From Aminicenans sp964648465 (GTDB lineage: Bacteria; Acidobacteriota; Aminicenantia; Aminicenantales; Aminicenantaceae), in the NCBI GenBank assembly GCA_964648465.1, contig CAZYMU010000013.1, positions 1 to 64,000 on the forward strand: 64,000 bases of DNA, written 5' to 3'. Below, one piece after another: positions 1-8,500 of this stretch (position 1 is the stretch's first letter; each line of letters starts with the position of its first letter). The notes beneath the pieces are model-generated. The model did no database searches and had not been told where the DNA came from. It worked only from the letters and a program-made list of their open reading frames with translations. Both the position numbers and the translations under genes were made by a program.

Positions 1-90
1 AATGGCGTTAAAAATCTTAGTGGAGCGTAGACATGCCCTCAAATTCATCTTATCTAAATAATTTATCAGCATTTGTTACCTTAAAATTAA
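1..90 (+). repeat. Partial copy of the dispersed noncoding element (right-hand part), cut by the window edge
   Basis: Bases 1-50 match the element copies at about 16099-16150 and 47265-47300 almost base for base (shared block begins AATGGCGTTAAAAATC and includes the TTAGTGGAGCG segment). The following stretch, with TATCAGCA and TTACCTTA, aligns with the TATCAGCAATTTTTACC region of the copy at 15640. The right terminal repeat seen in full copies is missing, so this copy is truncated before the racemase gene. An ATG is present in it but no conserved reading frame. Confidence 0.75.
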
Positions 91-161
91 TTATAGGAAT
101 TGTATTCGGCTTGTGATATTTTATTGTAGTTGAAATTAATGTTATTAGTCGGAGGAAGAAC

Positions 162-872
162 ATGAAAACTATTGGTCTTATAGGAGGGATGAGCTGGGAA
201 TCTTCTCTTGAATATTACCGTATTATTAATGAGGAAGTTAAAAAGAAGCTGGGGGGATTTCATTCTGGCAAGATTGTTATGTATTCGGTTGAATTTGCAG
301 AAATTGAAAAGTTGCAACATGAAGGAAATTGGGATAAAGCAACAGAATTTATGATTGATGCTGCTCAAAAAGTTGAAAAAGGAGGTGCAGATTTTTTGCT
401 TATCTGTACAAATACAATGCACAAGATGGCAGAGGAAGTCCAGCAGAACATTAACATTCCTCTGCTTCATATGGTTGATGTAGTTGCTGAGGAAATACAG
501 GCAAAAGGACAGAAGAAAGTAGGTTTGCTGGGGACCAGATTTACTATGGAACAGGATTTTTACAAAGGGAGGTTACTAGAAAAACATGAGATTGAAGCAA
601 TCATTCCTCCTCTGGATGAAAGAAAAATCATTCATGCTATTCTTTATAATGAGCTGTGCCTGGGTGAAATAAAAAAAGCTTCAAAGGACAAATTTAGAAC
701 AATAATCAATAATCTTGTAGCAAGAGGTGCAGAAGGAATAATATTAGGATGTACGGAAATACCTTTACTGATTGACCAGGAGGATTATGAAGTGTCGTTA
801 TTCGATACGACAACTATACATGCCAGGGCTGCAGTGAAATATGCAATTTCTGTGAATGGTAATTTATTTTAG
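162..872 (+). CDS. Aspartate/glutamate/hydantoin racemase family protein
   Basis: 236 residues, usual length for the Asp/Glu racemase superfamily. The two catalytic-type cysteines are visible: Cys82 in the CTNTMH motif and Cys197 in GCTEIPLL, each in the expected half of the pseudo-symmetric fold; the N terminus starts with the typical KTIGLIGGMSWESS. A strong Shine-Dalgarno sequence (GGAGGAAG) lies 5-6 nt before the ATG. It is a PLP-independent cytoplasmic enzyme inverting an amino acid or hydantoin stereocentre. It converges on, and overlaps by 9 bp, the NRAMP-like gene that ends the ridA-hyuAB operon, so hydantoin or D-amino-acid interconversion linked to HyuAB is plausible, but the substrate cannot be told from sequence. 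Aspartate racemase is the nearest general name. Confidence 0.9.
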   Translation: MKTIGLIGGMSWESSLEYYRIINEEVKKKLGGFHSGKIVMYSVEFAEIEKLQHEGNWDKATEFMIDAAQKVEKGGADFLLICTNTMHKMAEEVQQNINIPLLHMVDVVAEEIQAKGQKKVGLLGTRFTMEQDFYKGRLLEKHEIEAIIPPLDERKIIHAILYNELCLGEIKKASKDKFRTIINNLVARGAEGIILGCTEIPLLIDQEDYEVSLFDTTTIHARAAVKYAISVNGNLF

Positions 873-2072
873 AAAAATTCTTAATATATTCCATAATCCA
901 AGGACAGAAACAATCAGGACAATCAAACCTCCATATATATTCTGTTTTAAGTTGTTGACAAGACTACCCATTTTCTGTCTGTTATTGAGTACAATTATGA
1001 GGAATATCGAAGCGACTGGCAGAATTAGCCCATTGGCTACTTGAGCGAAAATAATAACTGTGAGAGGGTTGAAATTGGATAAAGATACAATAAATCCTAT
1101 GAGAATAATACCTAACCACACTGCTCTAAATCCTTTGGAATTTGAGCCGCCTTTCCAACCAAGTATACCGGAAGAAGCAAATGCAGCTGCGTAAGGAGCT
1201 GTGATAGATGAGCTCATGCCTGCAGCAAAAAAACCCAGTCCGAAAAGGATATTAGTAACTGGACCGAAAAGCGGCCTGAGCTGCTCTGCCATCTGTAATC
1301 CTTTTTCTAGAGTAATTCCGCTTTTATAAAAGGTAACTGCTGAAGTAACGACAATCGAAGCGGAAATCAATCCGCCAAGACATATTGAAAAAAGGAGGTC
1401 CTTTTTAACATTTTTAAGGTCAGCTTTTGAATTCCATTTTTGTTTTACAGCGGATGAATGAAGAAAGAGATTATAGGGAACAACGGTTGTCCCTACAAGC
1501 GCAAGAACAATATAAAGCGAATTTTTTGGAAAAGAAGGAATCATTCCCTTAAGAATTGATGGAAAGTCGGGTTTAACAATGATAAGTGTTGCAAGAAAAG
1601 ACAAACTCATAAAAAAAACAAGAAAAATCAAGAATTTTTCAATCAATCTGTATTTTTTTTGGTTTAATAAAAGAATTGCTGCGATAGAAATCACTATGAC
1701 CCAGATTTTCTGGGGAATTGAAGTAACTATTTCGAGACCGAGTGAAGCGCCTATAATATTCCCAGCCTCATAGGCTGCGCAGCCAAATGTGATTGAAGAA
1801 AGAGTAAGTATAATAAAGAAGATTTTTGCCAATGGTGTTTTAGAAAGGCATCTTAATGATTGAGCAAGGTCATCCCCGGATGCGAGGCTGAGTCTTCCTG
1901 TCATTTCCTGAAGTATAAGAGTGGTTATTGTGGCGAAAACAAGGGCAAAAATAAGGGCATACCCAAAATTTGCTCCTGCAATAGAACATGAAGTTACAGT
2001 TCCTGGACCTATAAAAGCTGCTGTTACAAGGAAACCTGGGCCGAAAGATGATTTTTTATTTTTTCTTCCCAT
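864..2072 (-). CDS. NRAMP-like membrane transporter lacking the canonical metal-binding motifs
   Basis: 402 residues, about 11 hydrophobic helices; overall an NRAMP (SLC11) family protein. In helix 1 the canonical DPGN metal motif reads GPGT (residues 22-25), and in helix 6 the canonical MPHN reads VPYN, followed by the family sequence LFLHSS. The Asp, Asn and Met that bind Mn/Fe in studied NRAMPs are therefore replaced. Such divergent NRAMP-related proteins are known from environmental genomes but their substrate is not established. The start overlaps the end of hyuB by 17 bp, so the genes are translationally coupled; the operon suggests a substrate linked to hydantoin/oxoproline use or its metal cofactor. 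Inner-membrane location is inferred from the helices. Confidence 0.85.
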   Translation of the reverse strand: MGRKNKKSSFGPGFLVTAAFIGPGTVTSCSIAGANFGYALIFALVFATITTLILQEMTGRLSLASGDDLAQSLRCLSKTPLAKIFFIILTLSSITFGCAAYEAGNIIGASLGLEIVTSIPQKIWVIVISIAAILLLNQKKYRLIEKFLIFLVFFMSLSFLATLIIVKPDFPSILKGMIPSFPKNSLYIVLALVGTTVVPYNLFLHSSAVKQKWNSKADLKNVKKDLLFSICLGGLISASIVVTSAVTFYKSGITLEKGLQMAEQLRPLFGPVTNILFGLGFFAAGMSSSITAPYAAAFASSGILGWKGGSNSKGFRAVWLGIILIGFIVSLSNFNPLTVIIFAQVANGLILPVASIFLIIVLNNRQKMGSLVNNLKQNIYGGLIVLIVSVLGLWNILRIFLK

Positions 2073-3621
2073 AACCTCCGCCTCCAGGAGTTTCTATACG
2101 CAGGACATCTCCAGGTTTTGCTTTGAGGTTCACTTTGGAATTCAGAAGGATTTTTTTTCCTCTTGTAAGAAGAATGTTTTTGCCTTTTTTACCATTCATT
2201 CCTCCTAAGGCACCATAGGGAGCAAATTTCCGTCTGTCGGAAATAATAGTGACTTGAGTAGGAACAAGAAATTCATATTCTCGAATGATTCCATCGCCTC
2301 CGTTTTTTTGCCCTTTACCTCCAGAACTTTTTCTGAGTGAATATGCTTTAATGCGCAAGGGAAGGTAATTTTCCAGGGCTTCCAATGGTGTGTTAAGGGA
2401 ATTTGTCATATGAGTATGAACTCCGCTGAGTCCTGGGTTGTTATAACTTGCTCCCATACCTCCGCCTATTGTCTCGTAGTATGCAAAAACCGCCTTTTTT
2501 TTTGGATCAAATCCTCCAAAAGCTATGTTGTTCATAGTTCCTGAGCTTGCAGCCGGTATTTTTTGAGGCACAGCTTTTGCAAGGGCACCAAGAAGAACAT
2601 CAACTATCCTTTGAGATGTTTCTACATTTCCGCCAGCAGTGGCGGCAGGATGTTGTGCATTAACAATTGACCCGAGGGGAGCTTTGATTTTCAAAGGCCT
2701 TAGTAGTCCCGTGTTAAAAGGGATATCTTCTTCAACAAGAGAACGGAAGACATAAAGAATTGCAGAGTATGTAACAGAGTAATTAGCATTTATTCCGCCC
2801 TCTACCTGGCGGGATGTGAATTTAAAATCAATGATGGCCTGGTCATTACAGATAGTTATTTCTGCTGAAATTTTTACAGGTATATCTTTAATTCCATCAT
2901 TATCCATATAATCTGTGAATGAATAGGTGCCGTCTGGAATATCTTTTATAGTTTGCCTTAGAATCTTTTCTGTATAGTTTTGAATAAGGCTGCCGTAGTG
3001 AAGTATCTTCTTTAAGCCGTATTTTTTAGTGACTTCTTTTAACCGATGTATTCCATTGTTGTTGGCAGCTATTTGAGCAAGAAGATCTCCTTTTCTTTCT
3101 TCTGGAGTCCGAACATTAGCGAGAATAAGGTTAAAAAGTTCCTTATTTAATTTCCCTTTCAGGATTATTTTTAACGGTGGAATTATAAGCCCCTCTTGAA
3201 ATATTTCCGAAGCAAGCGGCATGGAACCCGGTGTCATTCCGCCTACATCTGAGTGATGTGCACGATTGGCCACAAAAAAAGATAATTTTTTATCAATAAA
3301 CACTGGAGAAATACATGTGATATCCGGAAGGTGAGTCCCTCCTCTGTAAGGATCGTTGAGAATCACCAGGTCACCCTCTTCAAAAGTAACAGTTTTCAGA
3401 GAGGATTGGACAGAAAGCGGCATGGCTCCAAGATGAACAGGTATATGCGAACCCTGGGCGAATGTTTCCCCTCTTTTATTGAAAAGAGCACACGAAAAAT
3501 CTTTTCTTTCTTTGATATTAGGGGAGAGGGCAGTACGGCCTAAAACAGCTCCCATTTCTTCAGATATAGATACAAATATATTTTTAAATAATTCTAATTC
3601 GATAGGATCAAATTTAATCAT
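2056..3621 (-). CDS. hyuB: Hydantoinase B / 5-oxoprolinase beta-type subunit
   Basis: 521 residues, the usual length of HyuB. Family signatures are visible: an N-terminal block with GAMPLSVQSS, the NDPYRGGTHLPD segment at about residues 90-101, and the C-terminal ETPGGGGYG. It forms the ring-opening catalytic subunit with HyuA in ATP-dependent hydrolysis of hydantoins, 5-oxoproline or related cyclic amides (family knowledge). Its start overlaps the hyuA stop by one base and its end overlaps the NRAMP-like gene, so all are one operon. Exact substrate (hydantoin, 5-oxo-L-proline, acetone in the carboxylase relatives) is not determined from sequence. Confidence 0.93.
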   Translation of the reverse strand: MIKFDPIELELFKNIFVSISEEMGAVLGRTALSPNIKERKDFSCALFNKRGETFAQGSHIPVHLGAMPLSVQSSLKTVTFEEGDLVILNDPYRGGTHLPDITCISPVFIDKKLSFFVANRAHHSDVGGMTPGSMPLASEIFQEGLIIPPLKIILKGKLNKELFNLILANVRTPEERKGDLLAQIAANNNGIHRLKEVTKKYGLKKILHYGSLIQNYTEKILRQTIKDIPDGTYSFTDYMDNDGIKDIPVKISAEITICNDQAIIDFKFTSRQVEGGINANYSVTYSAILYVFRSLVEEDIPFNTGLLRPLKIKAPLGSIVNAQHPAATAGGNVETSQRIVDVLLGALAKAVPQKIPAASSGTMNNIAFGGFDPKKKAVFAYYETIGGGMGASYNNPGLSGVHTHMTNSLNTPLEALENYLPLRIKAYSLRKSSGGKGQKNGGDGIIREYEFLVPTQVTIISDRRKFAPYGALGGMNGKKGKNILLTRGKKILLNSKVNLKAKPGDVLRIETPGGGGYGKKK

Positions 3622-5624
3622 TATAAATGTTTTGTTTTTTGGATAATAAGATTTAAGAAACTGTCAGTTTTTAATGTATATGCAGGAGGGAGAAATGTTG
3701 TTGATTCATGATCTACAACAAGTGCAGGCCCGTTAATCATATTTCCTGCTTTAAGCATAGACCGTTTAAATACAGAGGCCGGAAGCTTTTTGCCTTTATA
3801 GAATATATTTTGTTTTTTAAAGAAAGCATTTTTTGGATCTTGGTTTTCAATAGGAAACCTTTTAAGCCTGATTTTTTTGTTTATACCAACCGCTTTGACT
3901 CTAATATTCACAATCTCGACTGGCCTGTCGTAGTGATGGTAAGAGTAGAGCTTTTGATGAGCATTATGAAATTCAGATACAAAGGACAAACCATGAGAAT
4001 TCTTACCTGTAAGTGGAATTGTGATTTCGTAGGATTGTCCAAAATATCTGAGGTCAAGGAAACGAAAAATCCTTACTTGTTCTGGGTCAAATCCTTCCTT
4101 TTGCATATCTTTGAGGCTTTTTTGACAGAGTTTGGCAAAATATCCTTCTAATTTTTCCCACTTAATTTCCTCTGTGAGTTTTAAAACAGATTTCGAGTAA
4201 TCTTTTATGGAATCAGCTAGTAACAGTCCTATGGCAGAAAGAACTCCTGCATTTTTGGGAATAATAACTTTTGGCATTTTCAAATTAGCAGCTATTTCAA
4301 CAGCATGCATTCCGCCAGCTCCTCCAAAAGAAAATAGTGCAAAGTTTCTGGGATCGAATCCCTGTTCGATAGAGATAACCCGGATGGCTTTTTCCATGTT
4401 TGCATTAGCAATTTCAATTATGCCTGCAGCTGTTTCAATAATAGATTTGTTAATTTTTTTTGAAAGTGTTTTCAAAATGTTTAAACTTTTATCCGGAAAA
4501 ATCTTCATGCTGCCTCCAAGAAAGAATTCTGGAGAAAGCCGTCCAAGGATAAGATTTGCATCTGTTACAGTCGGATAAATTCCTTGACCATAGCAGGCTG
4601 GTCCTGGAACTGCTCCTGCACTTTGAGGGCCAACTCTTAGAGAACCTCCGCTGTCAACATATGCTATAGATCCCCCTCCAGCACCAACAGTATGGATATT
4701 AATCATAGGCAGACGAACAGGAAAGTTGCCGATAGTACTTTCATTTGTTCTCCTGATTTTCCCGTCTATTAGAGATACATCAGAAGATGTTCCCCCCATA
4801 TCAAGAGTGATTATTTTTTGAAAACCTGCAGCCTTACTTATATGAAAGGCAGCAACAACTCCACCTGCCGGTCCTGAAAGTGCTGTCCGTATAGGTTCTT
4901 TTTTTGCTGTTGCAGGAGAAATATGTCCTTCGTTTGATTGCATTATCCGGAGCTCTGCTTCGGGCATCTTTTTTGTTAGGTCAGTCAAGTATTGGCTGAT
5001 AACCGGCATTAGATATGCATTTACAACTGTGACAGTCGTTCTTTCATATTCACGGTATTCGGGGAGAATCTTACTTGAAACGGAAACCATGATTTTTTTC
5101 TTTTTAAGTTCTTTTAGAATAATTTTTTCATTAGCTGGATTTGCAAAAGAGTTAATAAGTGATACTGCAACAGCTTCTGTATGAATTTTTTCAATTTTGT
5201 TAAGAATCTTATTTAATTCAACCGGGGAAATATTTATCTCGATTTTTCCTGCTGATGATGTTCTTTCTTTTATTCCAAAACAATGCTTGCTGGAAAGAAG
5301 GGGAACCCTTGGTTCGGCTTTCAAGCTGTATAGATTGAGTCTTACTTGCCGTCCTATGAAAATAATATCCTCAAACCCCTTGGTTGTGATCAATGCAATT
5401 TTCCCTCCTTTCCTTTCAAGAAGGGAATTTGTGGCTACGGTTGTCCCGTGAATAACTAAAAGAGGCACACTGCTGCGAACAAATTCTTTTATTCCTTCAA
5501 TAATAGATAGAGAAGGATTACTGGGTGTAGAAGGGATTTTTTTTATCTCAAATTTTCCATTAATAGAGATAAAAAAATCAGTGAATGTACCTCCAGTGTC
5601 AACACCAATTCTAATTTCAGCCAT
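3621..5624 (-). CDS. hyuA: Hydantoinase A / 5-oxoprolinase alpha-type subunit
   Basis: 667 residues with the actin-like ATPase signature GVDTGGTFTDFF at the N terminus, a second phosphate-binding region LDMGGTSSDVSLI in the middle and GAGGGSIAYVD after it. This is the ATP-binding subunit that phosphorylates the cyclic amide before HyuB opens the ring. The ATG overlaps the ridA stop (TAATG arrangement) and the stop overlaps the hyuB ATG, showing tight coupling. Separate A and B subunits argue against a fused eukaryote-type oxoprolinase. No frameshift or missing block is seen. Confidence 0.94.
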   Translation of the reverse strand: MAEIRIGVDTGGTFTDFFISINGKFEIKKIPSTPSNPSLSIIEGIKEFVRSSVPLLVIHGTTVATNSLLERKGGKIALITTKGFEDIIFIGRQVRLNLYSLKAEPRVPLLSSKHCFGIKERTSSAGKIEINISPVELNKILNKIEKIHTEAVAVSLINSFANPANEKIILKELKKKKIMVSVSSKILPEYREYERTTVTVVNAYLMPVISQYLTDLTKKMPEAELRIMQSNEGHISPATAKKEPIRTALSGPAGGVVAAFHISKAAGFQKIITLDMGGTSSDVSLIDGKIRRTNESTIGNFPVRLPMINIHTVGAGGGSIAYVDSGGSLRVGPQSAGAVPGPACYGQGIYPTVTDANLILGRLSPEFFLGGSMKIFPDKSLNILKTLSKKINKSIIETAAGIIEIANANMEKAIRVISIEQGFDPRNFALFSFGGAGGMHAVEIAANLKMPKVIIPKNAGVLSAIGLLLADSIKDYSKSVLKLTEEIKWEKLEGYFAKLCQKSLKDMQKEGFDPEQVRIFRFLDLRYFGQSYEITIPLTGKNSHGLSFVSEFHNAHQKLYSYHHYDRPVEIVNIRVKAVGINKKIRLKRFPIENQDPKNAFFKKQNIFYKGKKLPASVFKRSMLKAGNMINGPALVVDHESTTFLPPAYTLKTDSFLNLIIQKTKHL

Positions 5625-6001
5625 TATATTACAGCTACAGCCTCAATTTCAACTTTAACATCTTTTGGAAGGCGTGCAACTTGAACTGCTGCCCTGGCGG
5701 GGTAAGGAGCGTTGAAAAACTCACTATACACAGTATTCATCCTGCTGAAATCGTTCATGTCATTGAGAAAAACCGTACATTTGATAACGTTGTCAAAAGA
5801 ACTCCCGGCAGCTTCAATAACAGCCTTTAGGTTATTTAAAGCAAGCCGTGTCTGTTCTTCTATACTCCCTGTATGTAACTCTCCGGTTGTAGGATTAATG
5901 GGAATTTGTCCTGACGCAAAGATAAAACCATTAGCTGATATTGCCTGGGAGTAAGGACCGATTGCTTTAGGGGCATTTTCAGTTTTAATTTCTTTTTTCA
6001 T
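5624..6001 (-). CDS. ridA: RidA/YjgF enamine-imine deaminase family protein
   Basis: 125 residues from the chosen ATG, matching RidA length. The N terminus KTENAPKAIGPYSQAI, the central FASGQIPINP and the C-terminal LPKDVKVEIEAVAV are RidA hallmarks. RidA hydrolyses reactive enamine/imine intermediates from PLP enzymes. The chosen start has a perfect AAGGAG seven bases upstream. However, the frame stays open upstream: an ATG at 6088 would add 29 residues resembling a signal peptide (MKRR, a hydrophobic run, then FFC), and the farther ATG at 6133 lies in a repeat remnant. A secreted or lipid-anchored form cannot be excluded. First gene of the hyuAB operon. Confidence 0.88.
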   Translation of the reverse strand: MKKEIKTENAPKAIGPYSQAISANGFIFASGQIPINPTTGELHTGSIEEQTRLALNNLKAVIEAAGSSFDNVIKCTVFLNDMNDFSRMNTVYSEFFNAPYPARAAVQVARLPKDVKVEIEAVAVI

Positions 6002-6101
6002 AGATTTACTCCTTTTTTTACAGAAAAATAAACTTGGACTTATTAAGGCCAAGCATCCAAAAGTGATGATGGCATCTCTTCTTTTCATATTTATCTGTAT
6101 T

Positions 6102-6149
6102 ATGAATAACCCAGGTCCGCCTGAATTATTCATAAATTATGCCGACACC
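6102..6149 (+). repeat. Remnant of the dispersed element: right terminal repeat joined to left terminal repeat
   Basis: ATGAATAACCCAGG (6102-6115), a 4-base gap, then CCTGAATTATTCAT (6120-6133) form an imperfect palindrome, followed by an internal-type segment containing TGCCGACACC (6140-6149) also found at about 54620 in opposite orientation. This is the same end-to-end junction as between the two tandem copies at 15749-15780, without the bodies. It lies just upstream of ridA and supplies the spurious upstream start codon there. Confidence 0.7.
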
Positions 6150-6172
6150 AATATTTATTTTCTAAAATTATT

Positions 6173-7123
6173 TTAGCTTTGTCCGACAAAATTACTTTCC
6201 ATCCATCTAACAGTGTTTATTAATCCTTCTTTTAGGCTGATTTTTGGAGTATACGCAAGAATTCGTTTTGCTTCAGAAATATCGGCTAACGAATGGAGAA
6301 CATCGCCTTTCCTGGCAGGTTCATATTTTTGCGATATGTTCTTTCCTGTAATTTCCTTTAAGATTTCTAATAATTTGTTTATGTTAATCCTTGAGCCTGT
6401 TGCAACATTGATTGTTTCTCCATGAGTTTTTTTTACCTGACTGGCTAGGATATTGGCATAGATCACATTTTCTACGAACGTGAAGTCTCTTGTTTGTTCA
6501 CCATTTCCGTAAATTGTTGGAGTTTTATTCGTCAGGAAGGCTTGAATGAATTTAGGGATTACTGCTGAATATTGGGATTTGGGGTCTTGTCTTGGGCCAA
6601 ACACATTGAAGTAGCGCAGTATTATAGTTTCCAATCCATAAATTGAGCTGAATATTTTGCAATAATATTCGCCAACAAGCTTCGTAAGTGCATATGGGGA
6701 AAGGGGATAAGAAGGCATGTTTTCTTTTTTCGGAAGAACAGGTGTATCACCATAAACGGAAGAAGATCCTGCATAGATTACTCTTTTGACCTGGCTGTCA
6801 CGGGATGCGATGAGAATATTCAGGGTTCCTTTAATGTTGGTTTCATTAGAGGCAAGTGGATTTTCAATTGATCTTGGTACAGAAGGAAGGGCTGCTTGAT
6901 GAAAAACATACTCAATTCCTTTCACTGCCATTCGAACCGTTGCTAAATCACATATATCTCCTTCAATAAGGTGTATTTTATTACTTAAGTTAGCAAGATT
7001 ATCCATTTTTCCAGTAGATAAGTTGTCGATTATTCTTACTGGAAGTTTTCTTTTGACCAGGCTGTGAACAATATTTGAGCCTATAAAGCCTGCTCCTCCT
7101 GTTACTAAATATTTTGCTTCCAT
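6173..7123 (-). CDS. NAD-dependent nucleotide-sugar epimerase/dehydratase (extended SDR)
   Basis: 316 residues. The N-terminal TGGAGFIGSN Rossmann motif and the SPYALTK active-site YxxxK motif mark an extended short-chain dehydrogenase. The RQDPKSQYSAVIPKF block resembles UDP-GlcNAc/UDP-Glc 4-epimerases of the WbpP/GalE group. Probable role: cytoplasmic formation of a UDP-sugar for surface polysaccharide. GGAG lies about 10 nt before the ATG. It stands alone between the hyu operon and the HD-GYP genes, so context does not fix the sugar. Confidence 0.88.
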   Translation of the reverse strand: MEAKYLVTGGAGFIGSNIVHSLVKRKLPVRIIDNLSTGKMDNLANLSNKIHLIEGDICDLATVRMAVKGIEYVFHQAALPSVPRSIENPLASNETNIKGTLNILIASRDSQVKRVIYAGSSSVYGDTPVLPKKENMPSYPLSPYALTKLVGEYYCKIFSSIYGLETIILRYFNVFGPRQDPKSQYSAVIPKFIQAFLTNKTPTIYGNGEQTRDFTFVENVIYANILASQVKKTHGETINVATGSRININKLLEILKEITGKNISQKYEPARKGDVLHSLADISEAKRILAYTPKISLKEGLINTVRWMESNFVGQS

Positions 7124-7162
7124 TTTGTTTTTTCTCCATTCACAGTAATCTTTTTTTGGGAG

Positions 7163-8500
7163 TTAAATGAGTTCAAGGTATTTTTTCCCATCCCCAAAAG
7201 GGTTAAGGGCATTCTTTATCTTAAGATCCGCTTTTGTTTCTTCCAGATCAATAAGTTCTCTTTTTTCTAAGGGAAAAATGACTTCTACTACGGGGCAGAA
7301 AAGGTCCTGTTCGTTTTCCTCCCTTACTACAGCAATTCTAGTATCAGTCAAAGAAACGACAGTTCCTATAGGCCAAATACCCATTATTTTAAAGAATTTT
7401 TCTATAAGTTCAGGGTCGAATTGTCTGCCTTTTCCTTTCATCATTAACTTATAAATTCTAATGGGCGGGTAGTCCTTTTTATATGTTCTCCGTTGGGCAA
7501 GTGCATCATAAACATCGCACATGGATACTATTAGGGAAGCAATATGAGGCTTCATAGGAAATGACACTTTAGGATAGCCTTTTAGATCGAAATGGAGGTG
7601 GTGTTCAAAAGCAACAACTGCGGGTAATGCCCCTAAAGAGTCTAATTGCTCCAGGAGAATATGTGCTCCTAATACAGAATGATCTTTCATTTGAGCGAAT
7701 TCATCTTTAGCTAATTTAGATTTTTTTTTGATTATCTCTTTTGAGATATAAATCTTTCCAATGTCGTGGAATAAGGCAGCAATTCCTATGTCCATGACAT
7801 CGTCCTGTGGTAACCCAAATTTTGAGGATATATACATAGATAAAATGCTAACGTTCAAAAGATGTGCAAATGTTACAAGGTATTTTTCCTTTATGGGAAT
7901 TAGATTAAGTAATTCTTGGTAGTTCCCCATGAAGTTTTCTATAAGGTTTAAAATATTGAACTTCAAATTAAGATAATCAATTTCCTCCATGTTTAGAATC
8001 CTGTCAATAACATTTGGAAATGATTCTAGTGAATTATCGTATCGCTTCATAAAATTTTCAGGCTTTTTAATTTGTTCCTTGTCTTGAAAAACGGTTCTGA
8101 TTTTGCCTGTCTTTATGTTTTTAATGCCGTGAAGTGCTAAAGCTTTTTGAATATCGATTTGAGTTTCTTCTTTGGATGCTGTTAAAATTGAAATAAACTT
8201 TATTAATTCCTCTTTTTTCATGGCTTGATGAAAATATATCCTCTCGATTTCTTTTTCCTGTAAATAAAGAACCAACGGCTTTATTTTTTTGCTGATGTCA
8301 AAAAATATCTCATTTTCCCATGCCAGCTCTTCATTGAGTATGCCAATAACCATTTCTTTTTTTTCATTCAAGATTTCTTTTAAGATTGTATATGTTTTTT
8401 CAGTAAGCTCTAAGAACATCGGGTGCTCTTCAGAGTATATTTTTCCTGCTTGTATTGCACCAGCAAGCCTCAATATAGACTTTTTAACTTTTTCTATCAT
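7163..8500 (-). CDS. HD-GYP domain protein (cyclic-di-GMP phosphodiesterase-like)
   Basis: 445 residues. The C-terminal half is an HD-GYP domain: His213, then HDIGK with His245/Asp246, and the EHHLHFDLKGYP block at about residues 297-311 followed by CDVYDALAQRR. The usual HHERxDGxGYP is altered (HHLHFDLKGYP). The N-terminal approximately 110 residues (with IYSEEHPMF and KKEELIKFISIL) resemble the start of the upstream-encoded 643-residue protein. Family role: degradation of c-di-GMP or related dinucleotides. The ATG lies inside the end of the upstream gene (17-bp overlap), so the two are translated together. Confidence 0.88.
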   Translation of the reverse strand: MIEKVKKSILRLAGAIQAGKIYSEEHPMFLELTEKTYTILKEILNEKKEMVIGILNEELAWENEIFFDISKKIKPLVLYLQEKEIERIYFHQAMKKEELIKFISILTASKEETQIDIQKALALHGIKNIKTGKIRTVFQDKEQIKKPENFMKRYDNSLESFPNVIDRILNMEEIDYLNLKFNILNLIENFMGNYQELLNLIPIKEKYLVTFAHLLNVSILSMYISSKFGLPQDDVMDIGIAALFHDIGKIYISKEIIKKKSKLAKDEFAQMKDHSVLGAHILLEQLDSLGALPAVVAFEHHLHFDLKGYPKVSFPMKPHIASLIVSMCDVYDALAQRRTYKKDYPPIRIYKLMMKGKGRQFDPELIEKFFKIMGIWPIGTVVSLTDTRIAVVREENEQDLFCPVVEVIFPLEKRELIDLEETKADLKIKNALNPFGDGKKYLELI

